Shown here piece by piece: positions 10,460 to 23,149 of a stretch of DNA of 64,000 bases. Positions within the stretch are counted from its first letter, which is position 1. Each line of letters opens with the position of its first letter. A program made the translations under genes and the position numbers. Source of the DNA: Perca fluviatilis (taxonomy: Eukaryota > Chordata > Actinopteri > Perciformes > Percidae); assembly GCF_010015445.1 (NCBI RefSeq), contig NC_053116.1, forward strand, positions 28,426,285-28,490,284, read 5' to 3'. The notes below the pieces were generated by a model that saw only the letters and a program-made list of their open reading frames with translations, was not told the origin of the DNA and ran no database searches.

Positions 10460-11141
10460 AGGAACACGCCAACTTATTGGGAATTTAGCTTATTCACCGT
10501 AACCCCAGAGTAAGACAAGTCGATACATACCCTTCTCATCTCCGTGCGTGCTGTAATGCTGTCTGACGGCTCCAGCATCAGCTTAGCCCAGCACAGATCC
10601 TGCAGGTAACTGGTTCCAACTAGCCTACTGCTCCGAATTGTGACAAAAGTGACAAAATAACGCCAACATGATCCTATTTACATGTTGTGATTTGTAGAGT
10701 CACAGCGTGTACAAAAAACAACGTAACATGAGACACAGCCATCTTCTATCCGTAAACAAACCGGGAACTATATTCTCAGACAGGCTTGCTGCGAGCATAT
10801 CACTCCGCCCAAGTACTATATTCTTCTGCCTGAGAATATAGTTCCCGGTTTCTTTACGGTTAGAAGATGGCTGTGTCTCATGTTACGTTGTTTTTTTGTA
10901 CACGCTGTGAATCTACAAATCACAACATGTAAATAGGAACATGTTGGCGTTATTTTGTCACTTATTCGGAGCAGCAGGATTACTGGAACCATTCACCTGC
11001 CTCTTCTGTGATGGGCTGATGCTGCTGGAGACGTCAGACAGCTTTACAGCACACACAGAGATGAGAAGGGTATGTATCGACTTGTCTAACTCTGGGGATT
11101 ATGGTGAATAAGGTAAATTCCCAATAAGTCGGCGTGTTCCT
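10460..11141. mobile_element. TTAA-flanked foldback MITE 2
   Basis: Almost the whole element is one long inverted repeat. The left arm starts AGGAACACGCCAACTTATTG and the right arm is its inverse complement, with the centre near 10,800. It is flanked by TTAA at 10456-10459 (shared with MITE 1) and 11142-11145. Transcribed, it would form a hairpin of over 300 bp. Confidence 0.75.
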
Positions 11142-11144
11142 TTA

Positions 11145-11390
<246 letters not shown>

Positions 11391-11570
11391 TCAATGATAA
11401 CAGTGGTTTAGATGATTATGTAACATCCCAAGTTATACAGATGTCTTGTGCAAAACTTTAATGGAAACTGTTTTGGTATACAAGTTGTTGTTAATTTTGA
11501 AAATCAGTTTGTGTCTCAAACACAAAGGTTTTAACCCAAACTTTCCTGGACTCCAGCCTGCAGTTATCTA

Positions 11571-11744
<174 letters not shown>

Positions 11745-12285
11745 CTAAAAAAAACATGTGTTCTCATATAAGAGCTTCCTGGTGACAAATACAATAGACC
11801 ACGTAACAACTGAACTGAAAATGATAACAAGTCACACAAGACTTCTCTGAATGTCAATACAACTCTGATCTATCTGATTGGTTTACTGCATATGACATAT
11901 TTTTGGTGTCTGGTTGGCATTAGAATTGACAGACCTTCAGCTGGGTAGGTGGTTTGACATCATACATCAGAGGAGCTTTGAGAAGCTGCACATCATGAGT
12001 TGCAATGGTTGCGATGGTCCTTTTACCACACAAGTCGTCATGAAGCTATGTCTAGAAAAACCACAGGTGAGTATTTTTCCTTACTACACTGCACACTTAT
12101 TCTATTAGTCATGCACCACTAAACTGGTAGGCCTACAATGTATACCACCTTGGGAGGGGACCTTACCTGAGCCACCAGGAACCGTTTGAGTGCGTTCCCA
12201 GACTTCAGGTTCATGCCCCTGACCACGCAGCACACCAGGTACACACCTGGGAAGTTTTTAGTGTTAGGTAAAGAAAACACATACG

Positions 12286-12289
<4 letters not shown>

Positions 12290-12322
<33 letters not shown>
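12290..12322. repeat. CA microsatellite
   Basis: Short CA run occupying the same relative place as the much longer run in intron 1 of functional LRRC47 (31,321-31,445), confirming that the copy includes intronic DNA. Confidence 0.85.
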
Positions 12323-12323
<1 letters not shown>

Positions 12324-13029
12324 AGTATACTCAATTTTTGCTGGCACAGATACATAATTGCCAGCCTCTCTTGTGTTGAGGTTACCCACCAAACTCTGTT
12401 TAAATATCTGACATTTTCGTGCTGCATTGCATATTAGCAAATGTGAAACCTAGTTAGCTAGATTTCATATTTCAGATATACACCATACATAGTAACAGTT
12501 TACAAATTTGGAGTACATTTGATCGCACTTGAAATGTAGGCCTATAGGCTACAAGAGCCAGTTCTTGGACAATAGATCTGGGATTGAAGTGCGGCCCACC
12601 TTTAGAACAGCTAGCTTGTGAACATCTCCACTCAGCTGTTCACTGGAGTTGTCAGAGGAGACCAGTTTGCTGAGGAGATCTAGGTCTCTCGGAGTAGAAA
12701 TCAGCAGGGAAACCTGGCCTCGTCGTACTGCACATGCGCAGATTACAAACGTAAACATTTTGGATTACAATTTATTTAGTATTTTTCGGTATTTGTGCAG
12801 AGACTATAAAACTTTTAAATAGTAGTGTAACTCTAGTAAAACTTACTCTTCCAACACAGTTAATGTATTACATGAATAAAATGTGTATTTAAACGTTAAG
12901 AAATTGTAATTCTTATTTCAATTTTTAGAAATTATGACAGCTATTTAATATATTTTTACTATACCACAAAGTTCATTTTTTCAGTGCACCTCCTAATATT
13001 TCCGTAATGTGACTCGGCATATTGTGAAA

Positions 13030-13055
13030 CCAATTGATTTGTAGGCCTATATAAG
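13030..13055 (+). promoter_or_regulatory. Candidate core promoter of the lectin gene
   Basis: A CCAAT box at 13030-13034 and a TATATAAG box at 13048-13055 lie about 100 bases before the lectin start codon. Transcription would start near 13,080. Prediction from motifs only. Confidence 0.45.
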
Positions 13056-13151
13056 GCAAAGGCAGTCCTTGATCCAGCATAACAGCCTACAGGTGTGTCT
13101 CTTCCAGCCAGCTTCTGTCTTACTTCACCTCAGACCGGATCTTCTAAAACC

Positions 13152-16038
13152 ATGCTCTGCTTCACACTCAGCACCACACTGTGTAAGTAGCCTGCAACTG
13201 ACAACTACAACACTAATTATGTGGGTTCATGTAAAATTAGGAATTAAGTTTGATTTTTGCTGAAAAAGCTAAAGCTATATGGCTATGTGATTGGAGTTTC
13301 AGGGTGCTGGGTTGAGTGTCAGGGTAAGCAACGATTCTCATGAACGGGTCCTTATGATATCGTACGAAAATGTATGCAGACCAAAACATATGATATCCTA
13401 TATTAGGAGACCGGCTCGTGACACCTGCTGGCTACGAGCTCCATGACGCTGAGCGGCAGTCGCTAGTTGTTTTATCCGCTACAGAGCTTTGTGACGCCGG
13501 CTACAGACCTCCGTAGTAGCAGGGGTAGTTTACACCGTTAAGTTAACTGAAACCGTTTAATCGATCATTTATATTAGTATTTGAACAGATATTTTGATAG
13601 AACGTTAGCTAATAAGTGTCCGAACGTGGACACTGACTCTACATCTCCGAAAAAAGGACCCACTTCTGTGTTTGGGATTATTTGATGTTATTTGCGGTGG
13701 AATCTTCCTTTCCGTAATTTTGATCTCATGTGACAAATGTAAATCCGGTGAGACGCCTCAGCCTCTGGGTAAATCAATCTTTTTTTTGTTTTAGATAGAA
13801 CATGACCTCCAACGATCTAGCATGGGACGGCGGGGGTTTAGGATAAAGCACAATTAAAAATGGTTATTTTTAAGAGACTTTTGCTTATGTTGGCTGGCAT
13901 AGTTTAACAGTGATGTTTCTTTTCCAGTGCTGGCAGCAACGTGTTCGCTCATGACAGCAGGTAAATTATCTGAGTGAATGTAATAACGATGATGATGATT
14001 CTTGCGTTTATTTTCTGCATGCAGCATGTGGCTTGAACACACCCTAACTTCTTTCATATCTGTTATTTTAGTTGTCTCCCTAGAGAAAGCTACCACCTGT
14101 GGCAGCGACTGGAATGTCCAGCGCCTGAGCTGTGGTATGACTGAACTCTTTCAAGTCTTTAGGGCCGCTGTGAGTGGTAGGCCTACTTGAGGTTTGAAGG
14201 CCTTGATAAATGGCCTCAACCAATATTGAGGCATTAAAACATTTTGGGCTTTAGTAACCAGAAAATCTACTGTGGCTGAGAGACTCCCTTCTCTCAACAG
14301 CCACAAATTAATTCCATCATCAACTGTAAAAAACAAAACAAATATGTCAGCTGAGCCTGTGGAAATTTTAGGCTCAGTCAATATGACAAATATTATTGCC
14401 ATTATAATGAAGTGATCCGTCTTGTTTTCTTAATTTCTCCCTTGCTGTGTAACAGATGACGGAGTGATCAGTGTGCAGACAGCACTGTATGGACGTGCAG
14501 ACGCTGTGACCTGCAGTGAGGGAAGACCTCCGGCACAGCTCTCCAATACACACTGCTCTCAAGCTGGCACAGTGGACGTTGTCAAGCAAAGGTTCAATGT
14601 CTCTGAGATTTCAATTTGAAATCCTTCAAATGTATTACTTTGAGCTACCCCGTAATGGGAATGCATGCACCTCCCCAACTGCAACAGATCTCAAATTTGT
14701 CACTTATTAATGCTGCTGTATGCATCAGAGATTAAGTGAAGATCATATTTGCAAACTGGTAGAAGAAATGAAGACATTACGTCATGAACATATCGACTAA
14801 TCTGCCTTCATTCGGTTTACGTATTTTGTGCTAAAACATGCTTGTAATGTGTTTCCTACAGGTGTGATGGCAAGAGGGAGTGTGAACTAAACATCAATGT
14901 TTTTTATACCTCTGATCCCTGCTATGGCACCTACAAATACCTGAACACCACATACACCTGCCTCCCAGCAAGTGAGTCACATTGTCACATGTCTGCATAA
15001 AGAAAAGAAGCTGCAGGTTTTATAGAGTAATGGGATTCCCTTGTGTTACTTTGACAGTTCACCTTGTTGCCTGTGAGGGCTCTTTGGCACAACTCCAGTG
15101 TGGTAATTATTTTTTGCATTAATGGTAGATTCATGTGATGGAACATCAGACCTCTAAATCTTTACTACATTGTCTCTCCTCCTTGCCAATTGTTCTTTTG
15201 TTTGACAGATCAAGGACAGGTTATATCTGTGAATGCTACAAACTATGGACGTCGTGACCAGACCACCTGCATTTACCAACGGCCTCTCTATCAAATTCAA
15301 AATAACGGCTGCATAAGCCCCACACTCCAAGTTGCTGCCAGGTACAGCTGCACAACCTTTGCTAAATGTATATAAAATGATTTCTAAAAGTCTTTCCAAT
15401 TGGCACAGATTAGTCCAAATGATTTGGAATTCTTGCAAGGTTCCCTCAGTCAGAAAGTAAAATTGACAGGACTGTATCTAAGAAGGGAGGCATTTCACAT
15501 GCACAAATTATTCAAGGCCTAAAAAAAATGCATCTGGGCTTTGTCTCAAAGTGTGGGGCATGTAGACCGGTGAAGCATTGGAGCAAGATGTAACTGCAAT
15601 CTGCAAAAATATGACAGGCTGAAGTCATGTGTGCATGGCAATTTTATTGTCCGATGGACACGCTGAGATTTTATAACCAAAAAAATCACCATGTTAATGC
15701 AGATCAGATTTCATATGCTCCATTGTATTCAAAGCCCGTTTTCACTAATGTCCCTTTACATCCACAGCTGTAATGGATTTAACAGCTGTACCATTGCAGC
15801 AAACAACTCTGTGTTTGGAGACCCCTGCGGCGGCACCTACAAGTATCTGGAGGTGGCTTACACATGTTACTGTAAGAATCTTAAATTCCTATTTGGCTGT
15901 TTATTCTGCAACATCTGGGGGTGGGGGGAACAACATAAAACAAAGTAAAGCCAATTTGATGAGGCATCAGTTGCTTAATTGTCTAAATTGAATATTCCCT
16001 TTTCTTTTGCAGATCCTGAGAGTTCTCTGCTTCCATAG
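13152..16038 (+). CDS. L-rhamnose-binding lectin, two SUEL-type domains (226 aa, nine exons)
   Basis: Coding exons: 13152-13182, 13929-13961, 14072-14134, 14456-14591, 14862-14971, 15058-15102, 15209-15341, 15768-15871, 16013-16038. All introns are GT-AG and all phases agree, giving 226 residues. Exons 1-2 encode a hydrophobic signal peptide ([10 protein letters not shown]...). Two carbohydrate-recognition domains of about 95 residues follow, each with eight cysteines, a YGR motif (YGRAD; YGRRD) and a DPC motif ([22 protein letters not shown]), the hallmarks of fish rhamnose-binding lectins. Such proteins are secreted, found in eggs and mucosa, bind L-rhamnose/galactose on microbial glycans and agglutinate bacteria. 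The exon pattern is the same in both domains, as expected from internal duplication. The start was chosen by signal peptide and TATA spacing. The gene appears fully functional. Confidence 0.9.
13316..13850. repeat. Dispersed repeat in lectin intron 1
   Basis: Intron 1 is the longest of the gene and holds a sequence (TCATGAACGGGTCCTTATGA and following) that I recognise as a common fish interspersed repeat, ending near a G-rich segment at 13,830. The dead lectin copy lacks this intron. No coding capacity. Confidence 0.4.
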
Positions 16039-16077
16039 TTTACCCATGTAGGCATACTGATGTTTCACTTATATCAC

Positions 16078-16083
16078 AATAAA
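16078..16083 (+). terminator. Poly-A signal of the lectin gene
   Basis: AATAAA 40 bases after the stop codon. The same signal in the same context is preserved in the second lectin copy at 27971-27976. Confidence 0.75.
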
Positions 16084-16099
16084 CATGCATTCAATTAAA

Positions 16100-16460
16100 T
16101 TTGTCAGTTTGTTCATTGGCTAAAGAAATGTAAAACTTAACTTCAGAATTATGTTCCAGATGCAACTATACTTAAATAAGAGAATAGATTGACCCCCATA
16201 AAGGTTCAAAAAGCTGTACATTAATCAGAAATGTTACATTTCTCAATGGTCAACACTTCAATCAGACAAAATTCTATAGGATCCCAATTCCTGTGCTCCC
16301 TGAAGTAAAAGGATGTCATTTTGTTGCATGGTGTCAAACCTTAGCCTTAATGTCCCACAATGCTAATCTGTTAAAATGACTTGGCGTGTGAGTGTAAACC
16401 TCAGGTTGTCCACAGCAACAACTACCAAATAACTGTCAATTAGCTGATTGCCTGTTGCCT
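16100..16460 (-). pseudogene. LRRC47 copy 2, 3'-terminal remnant
   Basis: The flank after the lectin poly-A site matches the DNA between the second lectin copy and functional LRRC47 (27,977 onward, and 28,680-28,927). The match ends within the last LRRC47 codons: CAAATAACTGTCAA occurs at both 16,445 and 28,904. Only about the last ten codons plus 3' UTR survive. Confidence 0.6.
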
Positions 16461-16489
16461 ATGGCAAGCAATTTTAACATTTTATAGCT

Positions 16490-17820
16490 AGACTGGGATA
16501 TTTATTGCAGACCTCCATAATTCAACTCTTCCTAATCAAGAACAAATGCCCACAAGACCTTCTATCCAGAATGACCATTCCAGATATCTAGAATTCTTAC
16601 TAGGATGAGAACTCCCCTTTCAGATATTTACAATGGTGACTAGACTTACTAGTAAAACTAATCTCAGATATCCAAAATGAAACTACCATTCCAGATATCT
16701 ATGTTTTGACTATCCAAAACACATTCCGACTAGTAAAAAGGTGATTGCAGATCTCAACAGTTCGTATTATGGTTAGTAAAATGTGATTTTCAGATATTGG
16801 GACTAGAAACTATACAATTGCCAATATCCACAAATCTATTGTGGATATCTACTAACAAATCCGTAGGATGCCATTTTAACATAAGGGTTCATTGACGATA
16901 CACTTAAATTTGTAGATATCCATAATAGCATTTCTACTCATTAAAATTGTATTCTCACTAGAATGCCAAAAGAGATGCAGAATAAGAATTTCACTGGCAA
17001 AAATTGTATTGCAAGACATCTAGAACTTAGAGGTTGCTCATCAAAACAAAGTTTTAAGAGATCTTAAAATTGTATGGTCATGATAACATTAATAGCTAGA
17101 CTGGATATGTGTTGCAGATATCGTATTTCAACTCTTAATTAAAAACAATTAAGATATCCACAATGACGTTCTTCCTATCTACAATTATTTCAGATATCCA
17201 CAACATCATTCTTACTAGTACAAATTGTCACATTTCCCAGTCATGTGTATGGGGCTTCCAATTTCAGATATCCACAATGTCATTCTTCCTATCCAGAAGA
17301 ACATTCCAGATAAAAGCAATATAATTACTAGGCAGAACTCCCTTTTTAGATATCTACAAAAGTTATTTGTCAAAACTAAAGTGAGCCATTTTGGCATTCA
17401 TTATCGTTTTGTTTAACGTCAACACTGCGTCAGTTACTATTTCCCATAATATAAAATTACATACTGGATGGGAAGCATTACTATTAAAGATATCCACAAT
17501 TGTATATTTCCTAGTACAATAGCAGTTTGTATCCATAATGACATTTTTACTGGTCAATGTATTTGGGATAGTCAAAATTACAATATAGATATCTGGAATG
17601 TTTTTCATTTTGGATAGCTGAAATTAGAGTTTTGACTAGTAACAATGTTATTGTAGATATCTATGGGAGTTCTTCCTAGTAATTATTTTGCAGATATCTG
17701 GAATGTTCATTCTGGATAGGAAGAATGACGTTGTGGGTTTGAAATTGAAAGCCCCGTACACATGAATGGGAAACATGACGTCATTTGTACTAGTAAGAAT
17801 GACGTTGTGGAGATCTGAAA
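16490..17820. repeat. Degenerate short-unit satellite (CAGATATC / ACTAGTAA motifs)
   Basis: About 1.3 kb is built from loosely repeated 30-40 bp phrases combining CAGATATC, a short ACAATG-type link, ATTCTTACTAGTA and inverse versions such as TACTAGTAAGAATGACGTTG. Units occur in both orientations and no two are identical, so this is an old array. Its right end is also present at 9,435-9,551, fused to LRRC47 exon 6. Confidence 0.6.
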
Positions 17821-17823
17821 TGA

Positions 17824-18292
<469 letters not shown>

Positions 18293-18644
18293 TCATAGAT
18301 TTGCAGGTTTCATTTGGTGTGTGTATGACGCTGAACTTGTCAAGTAGTTGCTTGATCTTCCTGACTGTTCTATATTAAACTGACATTTCATTAATCCACC
18401 CAGTAGCACTTGTCATGTAGGACTAAAGCACACTGTGATGCATTAGACACAGATTCAAATAACATTTGGGGTTTAGATTATATAAGTCAGTCATGTCTAT
18501 CATAATCAAGATCAACAGATCAATAATATCTTTAAATCCTATTTTTTTTTCTTCTGCATTTTCTTTTCATCAGGTAGGCCTACCGATTACAACTAACCGC
18601 CTAAATGTGGGCTTAATAAGTATGTGATGCCTTATGTGTTAACA

Positions 18645-19018
18645 AGGCATTGGTTCCAATGAAGTTGGGACGTTGTGTGAAACTTAAATAAAAACAGAAT
18701 ACAATGATTTGCAAATCCTTTTAAACCTATATTCAATTTAATACACTATACAGACAAGATATTTAATGTTCATCCTGATCAACTTTATATTGTTTTTTTG
18801 CAAATATTCACTCATTCTGAATATGATGCCTGCAACATTTTCCAAAAAGCTGTGACAGGGGCAACAATAGACCGGGGAAGTTGAGGAATGCTCAAAAAGC
18901 ACCTGTCTGGAACATTCCACGGGTGAACAGGTTAATTGGAAACAGGTGAGTGTCGTGATTGGCTATAAAAGGAGCATCCCCGCCAAAGGCTCACTTGTTC
19001 ACATGCAAGCATGGGGAG
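18645..19018 (+). mobile_element. Dispersed element replacing the 5' end of lectin copy 2
   Basis: Starts near GTTGGGACGTTGTGTGAAAC and ends near AAGCATGGGGAGAAG. I recognise this as a multicopy percomorph repeat. It directly abuts the remaining piece of lectin exon 2, so exon 1, its promoter and intron 1 are gone from this copy. Confidence 0.5.
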
Positions 19019-19084
19019 AAGCAACGTGTTCGCTCATGACAGCATTTATTTTCTGCATACAGCATTTGGCTTGAACACTTTAAC

Positions 19085-19721
19085 TAGTGGTGGGCAGATC
19101 GAGGCTTCGTGAAACAATGAAACAGTTGAAGCAAATGTGTCATATTGTGTCGAGGCTTCGAAACAATCTGACACCCGTCTCAACGATGACACCTAGTGGT
19201 CACTGGCAGTTGGAGATCTGAAACAACCTTGATAACGAGCCATTAAAAAAATAAAAAATGTATTATTGTATTGTATTATTTTTCTAATATGTGAAGCTTG
19301 TAAGGCTTGCAGACTCCTCACTGTGCATAATGCTATTTTGGTCATAAAAAATGAATATTAATAAAAGAAATCAAGCCACAATGTCTCACTTTTTTATAGA
19401 TTTTCATTCAAAAATATTTATTTCTCTGCTGTGGAAGGACTTAGCCTACTTCTTGTTTTACAGATAATTTCTCCAGCCTTTGAAAAGATCCTCTCACAAG
19501 GGACACTTGTTGCTGGCATGCAAAGATATTTTTTAGCAAGGACATACAAATGAGGAAAGATTACTGCTCTCTCTTTCCAGTAAGTTAGGGGATCATGAGT
19601 TCTGGGCAAAAACGCAGATTGGAGGTATTTTTTCACTTCCACTGTGGCATCAGCTGTAGCATTATGTATAATCTGGGTTTTACAGATACGATCATTAAAA
19701 CGTTCCCATAAACTGTCCTGT

Positions 19722-19782
<61 letters not shown>

Positions 19783-20197
19783 TAATGTGTCACTGTATGT
19801 AGGTCTATACTCTGTCTGTCTCACTCTATCAGTCAATGTGTAAATTTAAATGTAAGCCTAAATATAACTAAACAACTCGCACTTTGAATGTCACTATATC
19901 ACCAAATATCCGCTATCTCAAAATCAAACTCATCTCACAAAAACCCACGAGGTCAAGGTGCGTTGACTTCACTTTTATACTGATGTGCGATGTGTGTTCC
20001 CGACCCTGTCAATCAAACGCTGATTTGGCGGACCATGCCACCTGTTGAAACACTAGTGAAACACTCCGGTGTTTCATTTAGCCGTAGTCACGTGACATCA
20101 GTGTTTTGAATCGCGCTTCGGATCAGTGTTTCGAAACATCTGCGCTTCGGGATCTCGGCAAAACTTCGGAACGTCAGTTTCACTTCAGCCATCCCTA
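19085..20197 (-). mobile_element. hAT transposon deletion derivative with 8-bp target duplication
   Basis: Flanked by ACTTTAAC at 19077-19084 and 20198-20205, an exact 8-bp hAT-type duplication. The ends are TAGTGGTGGGCAGATC and, inverted, TAGGGATGGCTGAAGTG. On the minus strand 19642-19418 encodes the hAT C-terminal dimerisation segment (CMPATSVPCERIFSKAGEII), with N-terminal and catalytic parts deleted. A TCTA microsatellite (19,722-19,782) lies inside. The intact lectin gene shows the empty site in intron 2. Confidence 0.85.
19418..19642 (-). pseudogene. hAT transposase C-terminal remnant
   Basis: A 74-residue frame carrying the hAT dimerisation motif, with conserved Tyr-Trp, Ala-Thr-Ser-Val-Pro, Glu-Arg-Ile-Phe-Ser and Arg-Ser-Arg-Leu positions. 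The catalytic DDE part is absent. Confidence 0.75.
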
Positions 20198-20409
20198 ACT
20201 TTAACTTCTTTCATATCTGTTATTTTAGTTGTCTCCCTAGAGAAAGCTACCACCTGTGGCAGCAAGGGGAATGTCCAGCGCCTGAGTTGTGGTATGACTG
20301 AACTCTTTCAAGTCTTTAGGTCCGCTGTGAGTGGTAGGCCTAGGAGGGTTAAAGGCCTTTTTAAAAACCAGTATTGAGGCATTAAAAACATTTTGAGCTT
20401 TAGTAACCA

Positions 20410-20732
20410 GTAGAGAGAAAATCCCGCACACTGACCATTACGCAAGCAATAGTTTATTAGAAAAATACAACGTTTCGGTCTCAGACCTTCATCAGGTAAA
20501 TTTTACATTACCTGATGAAGGGTTTTTGTGAGATGAGTTTGTGAGAATCAGGTAAATTTTACATTACCTGATGAAGGTCTGAGACCGAAACGTTGTATTT
20601 TTCTAATAAACTATTGCTTGCGTAATTGTCAGTGTGCGGGATTTTCTCTCTACTATTTTTGATCTGTTGCCTTTGATCATATCCTACGCACCTGCCCGAC
20701 AAAAGAGGTGTGCAAAAAAGTTTTTTTCACGG
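20410..20732. mobile_element. Foldback element with 13-bp target duplication
   Basis: Flanked by GCTTTAGTAACCA at 20397-20409 and 20733-20745; the paralogous site in the intact lectin gene (near 14,248) has one copy. The left arm, about 20,411-20,515, contains AACGTTTCGGTCTCAGACC and is repeated inverted at about 20,565-20,655. An asymmetric A-rich tail follows (near 20,700-20,730). Confidence 0.7.
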
Positions 20733-23060
20733 GCTTTAGTAACCAAAAAATATACTGTGACTGAGAGACCCACCCACCCCATCTCAAAAGTCACAAACTA
20801 GTTTAATCAACTGTGTTTAAAAAAAACGAACAAACAAAAAAACACCGTATCAGCTGAGCCTGTTTTAGGCTCCGTCAATATGACAAATATATTATTGCCA
20901 TATAATTAAGTTATCAGTCTTTTCTTAATTTCTCCCTTGCTGTGTAACAGATGACTGAGTGATCAGTGTGCAGACAGCACTGTATGGACGTGCAGACGCT
21001 GTGACCTGCAGTGAGGGAAGACCTCCGGCACAGCTCTCCAATACACACTGCTCTCAAGCTGGCACAGTGGACGTTGTCAAGAAAAGGTACACATTTCATA
21101 CAATCATAGAATAATATACTTTTTTATTTTTATTTTTTTAATTGCTTGTATTCTAAATGGGACACTGTCTCATAAGTGCAGTGATTCAATGTTCCTTAGC
21201 TTTCAAAATGCATACATCATTCAAATGCATTACTTTGAGCTAGCCTGTAATGGGAAAGCATGCACCTCACCAACTGCAGCAGATCTCCAATGTGTCACTT
21301 AGTAGTGCTGCTGTATGCAGCAGAGATTAAGTAAAGCGTTCATTTGCAAACCTGTAGAAGAAATGAAGACCATTGCGTCATGACCTTCATATCAACTAAT
21401 CTGCCTTCTTTCGGTTTACGGTATTTTCTAAAGGTCATCAAACACTACATCATGCAGGTGAATGAACAATGACATGATACTGCATATTAAAATTAGTTGT
21501 ACCTCACGCAGTCTACATTTCACACTATACGTATATTTCACTGAAATAGTTGGCTACAGTAGTGACACTATTTTGGTTTAAGTGAGCTTTTGCTTTGTGC
21601 TAAAACATGCTTGTAATGTGTTTCCTACAGGTGTGATGGCAAGAGGGAGTGTGAACTAAACATCAATATATTTACTACTTCTGATCCCTGCAAACGCATC
21701 TACAAATACCTGAACACCACATACACCTGCCTCCCAGCAAGTGAGTCACATTGTCACATGTCTGCATAAAGAAAAGAAGCTGCAGGTTTTATAGAGTAAT
21801 GGGATTCCCTCGTGTTACTTTGACAGTTCACCTTGTTGCCTGTGAGGGCTCTTTGGCGCAACTCCAGTGTGGTAATATTTATTTTTTGCATTTATGGTGG
21901 ATTGATGTGATAAACAATGCACAGATTGACCGGCCGGTGACCGGAATTGGCCGATTTTCACGTCATCGGCCGGGTCAATATATAATTGTGGGAGATTTTG
22001 AGTTTGAATAATTCTGGGAAAAAATATATTTATTTACAAAATATTATCTTCCCTGATAAATCATCCCTGAAATATTTTGTTTTTAGTCATTGCCAAGCTC
22101 AGGCATAATTGATTTCAGATATTTAGTTTTAAAAACAAGAAGTTTACTCATTATTTGGTCAACTATGTTACGGACAAAACCTCTAAGTTTTAACTTTAAG
22201 TAAATGGCAGACATTTAAAAAAATCATTACTCTTGGAAGAATGTGTCTATTTACCTACCTTTTCAATTAAAATACCCAATTAATTAATTAAGAAAATACA
22301 CATTTTGTTCAATTGAAACTCCAAATTTCAAGTACTGAAGTAACCGGTCTGTATATTTTGTTTCCAAACTGCTTGATTCATGATAATTTTCTTGATGAAA
22401 TTATGCTGAGGTATATATTTGACAGCTACTCAGTTTCTAAATATTTACTTGGAGATTAGGGAACCATTGAAATACATATATTTTTTTAAAAACATAATGG
22501 TAACTTAATTGACAGCCCAGTATCATAGTTGACAAAAGTAACATAGTTGACTGGACATGACAAAGTAGGATGATGTATTTAACAAAAACAATCCTAAACT
22601 ATATCACTTATTATGTTAGCTAATCTTTTATTGCATTTAATCAAGACCTGTTGAATATTTCATGACATAGGAGAAATACAGATGCACATCAGTTTACAAG
22701 ATCAATCACAACTTTATTAACAAGCACATATATCATAGCAAAAGATCTTAACATAGAAAACAACAAAAGTATCAAAAACAGCACTTACACAAAAATTCCA
22801 CCATGGAAACATTTTGAAAATCTTGTTTGTGGAATGAAATACAGTAGTGCATTGTATTGAACAAAAAAATAATAGTGCACTGCAATAAGTAACAATAACC
22901 AAATTGTGTTTTATTCTGTTGGTTAACATAAGTGTGCGCCTTGGATCAAAATTTTAATAGTGCAAACAGTTGTATCTCAAAAACATTCATATGTCAGAAC
23001 CCAAGTAAAACATTGGCATACCCTCCAACTTACAGGCACCCATGATACTCGGCAGAGACA

Positions 23061-23099
<39 letters not shown>

Positions 23100-23149
23100 C
23101 CCCCAATGGTTCCAGGGTAAACCTCATCGTCATATCTGATGACACACCA

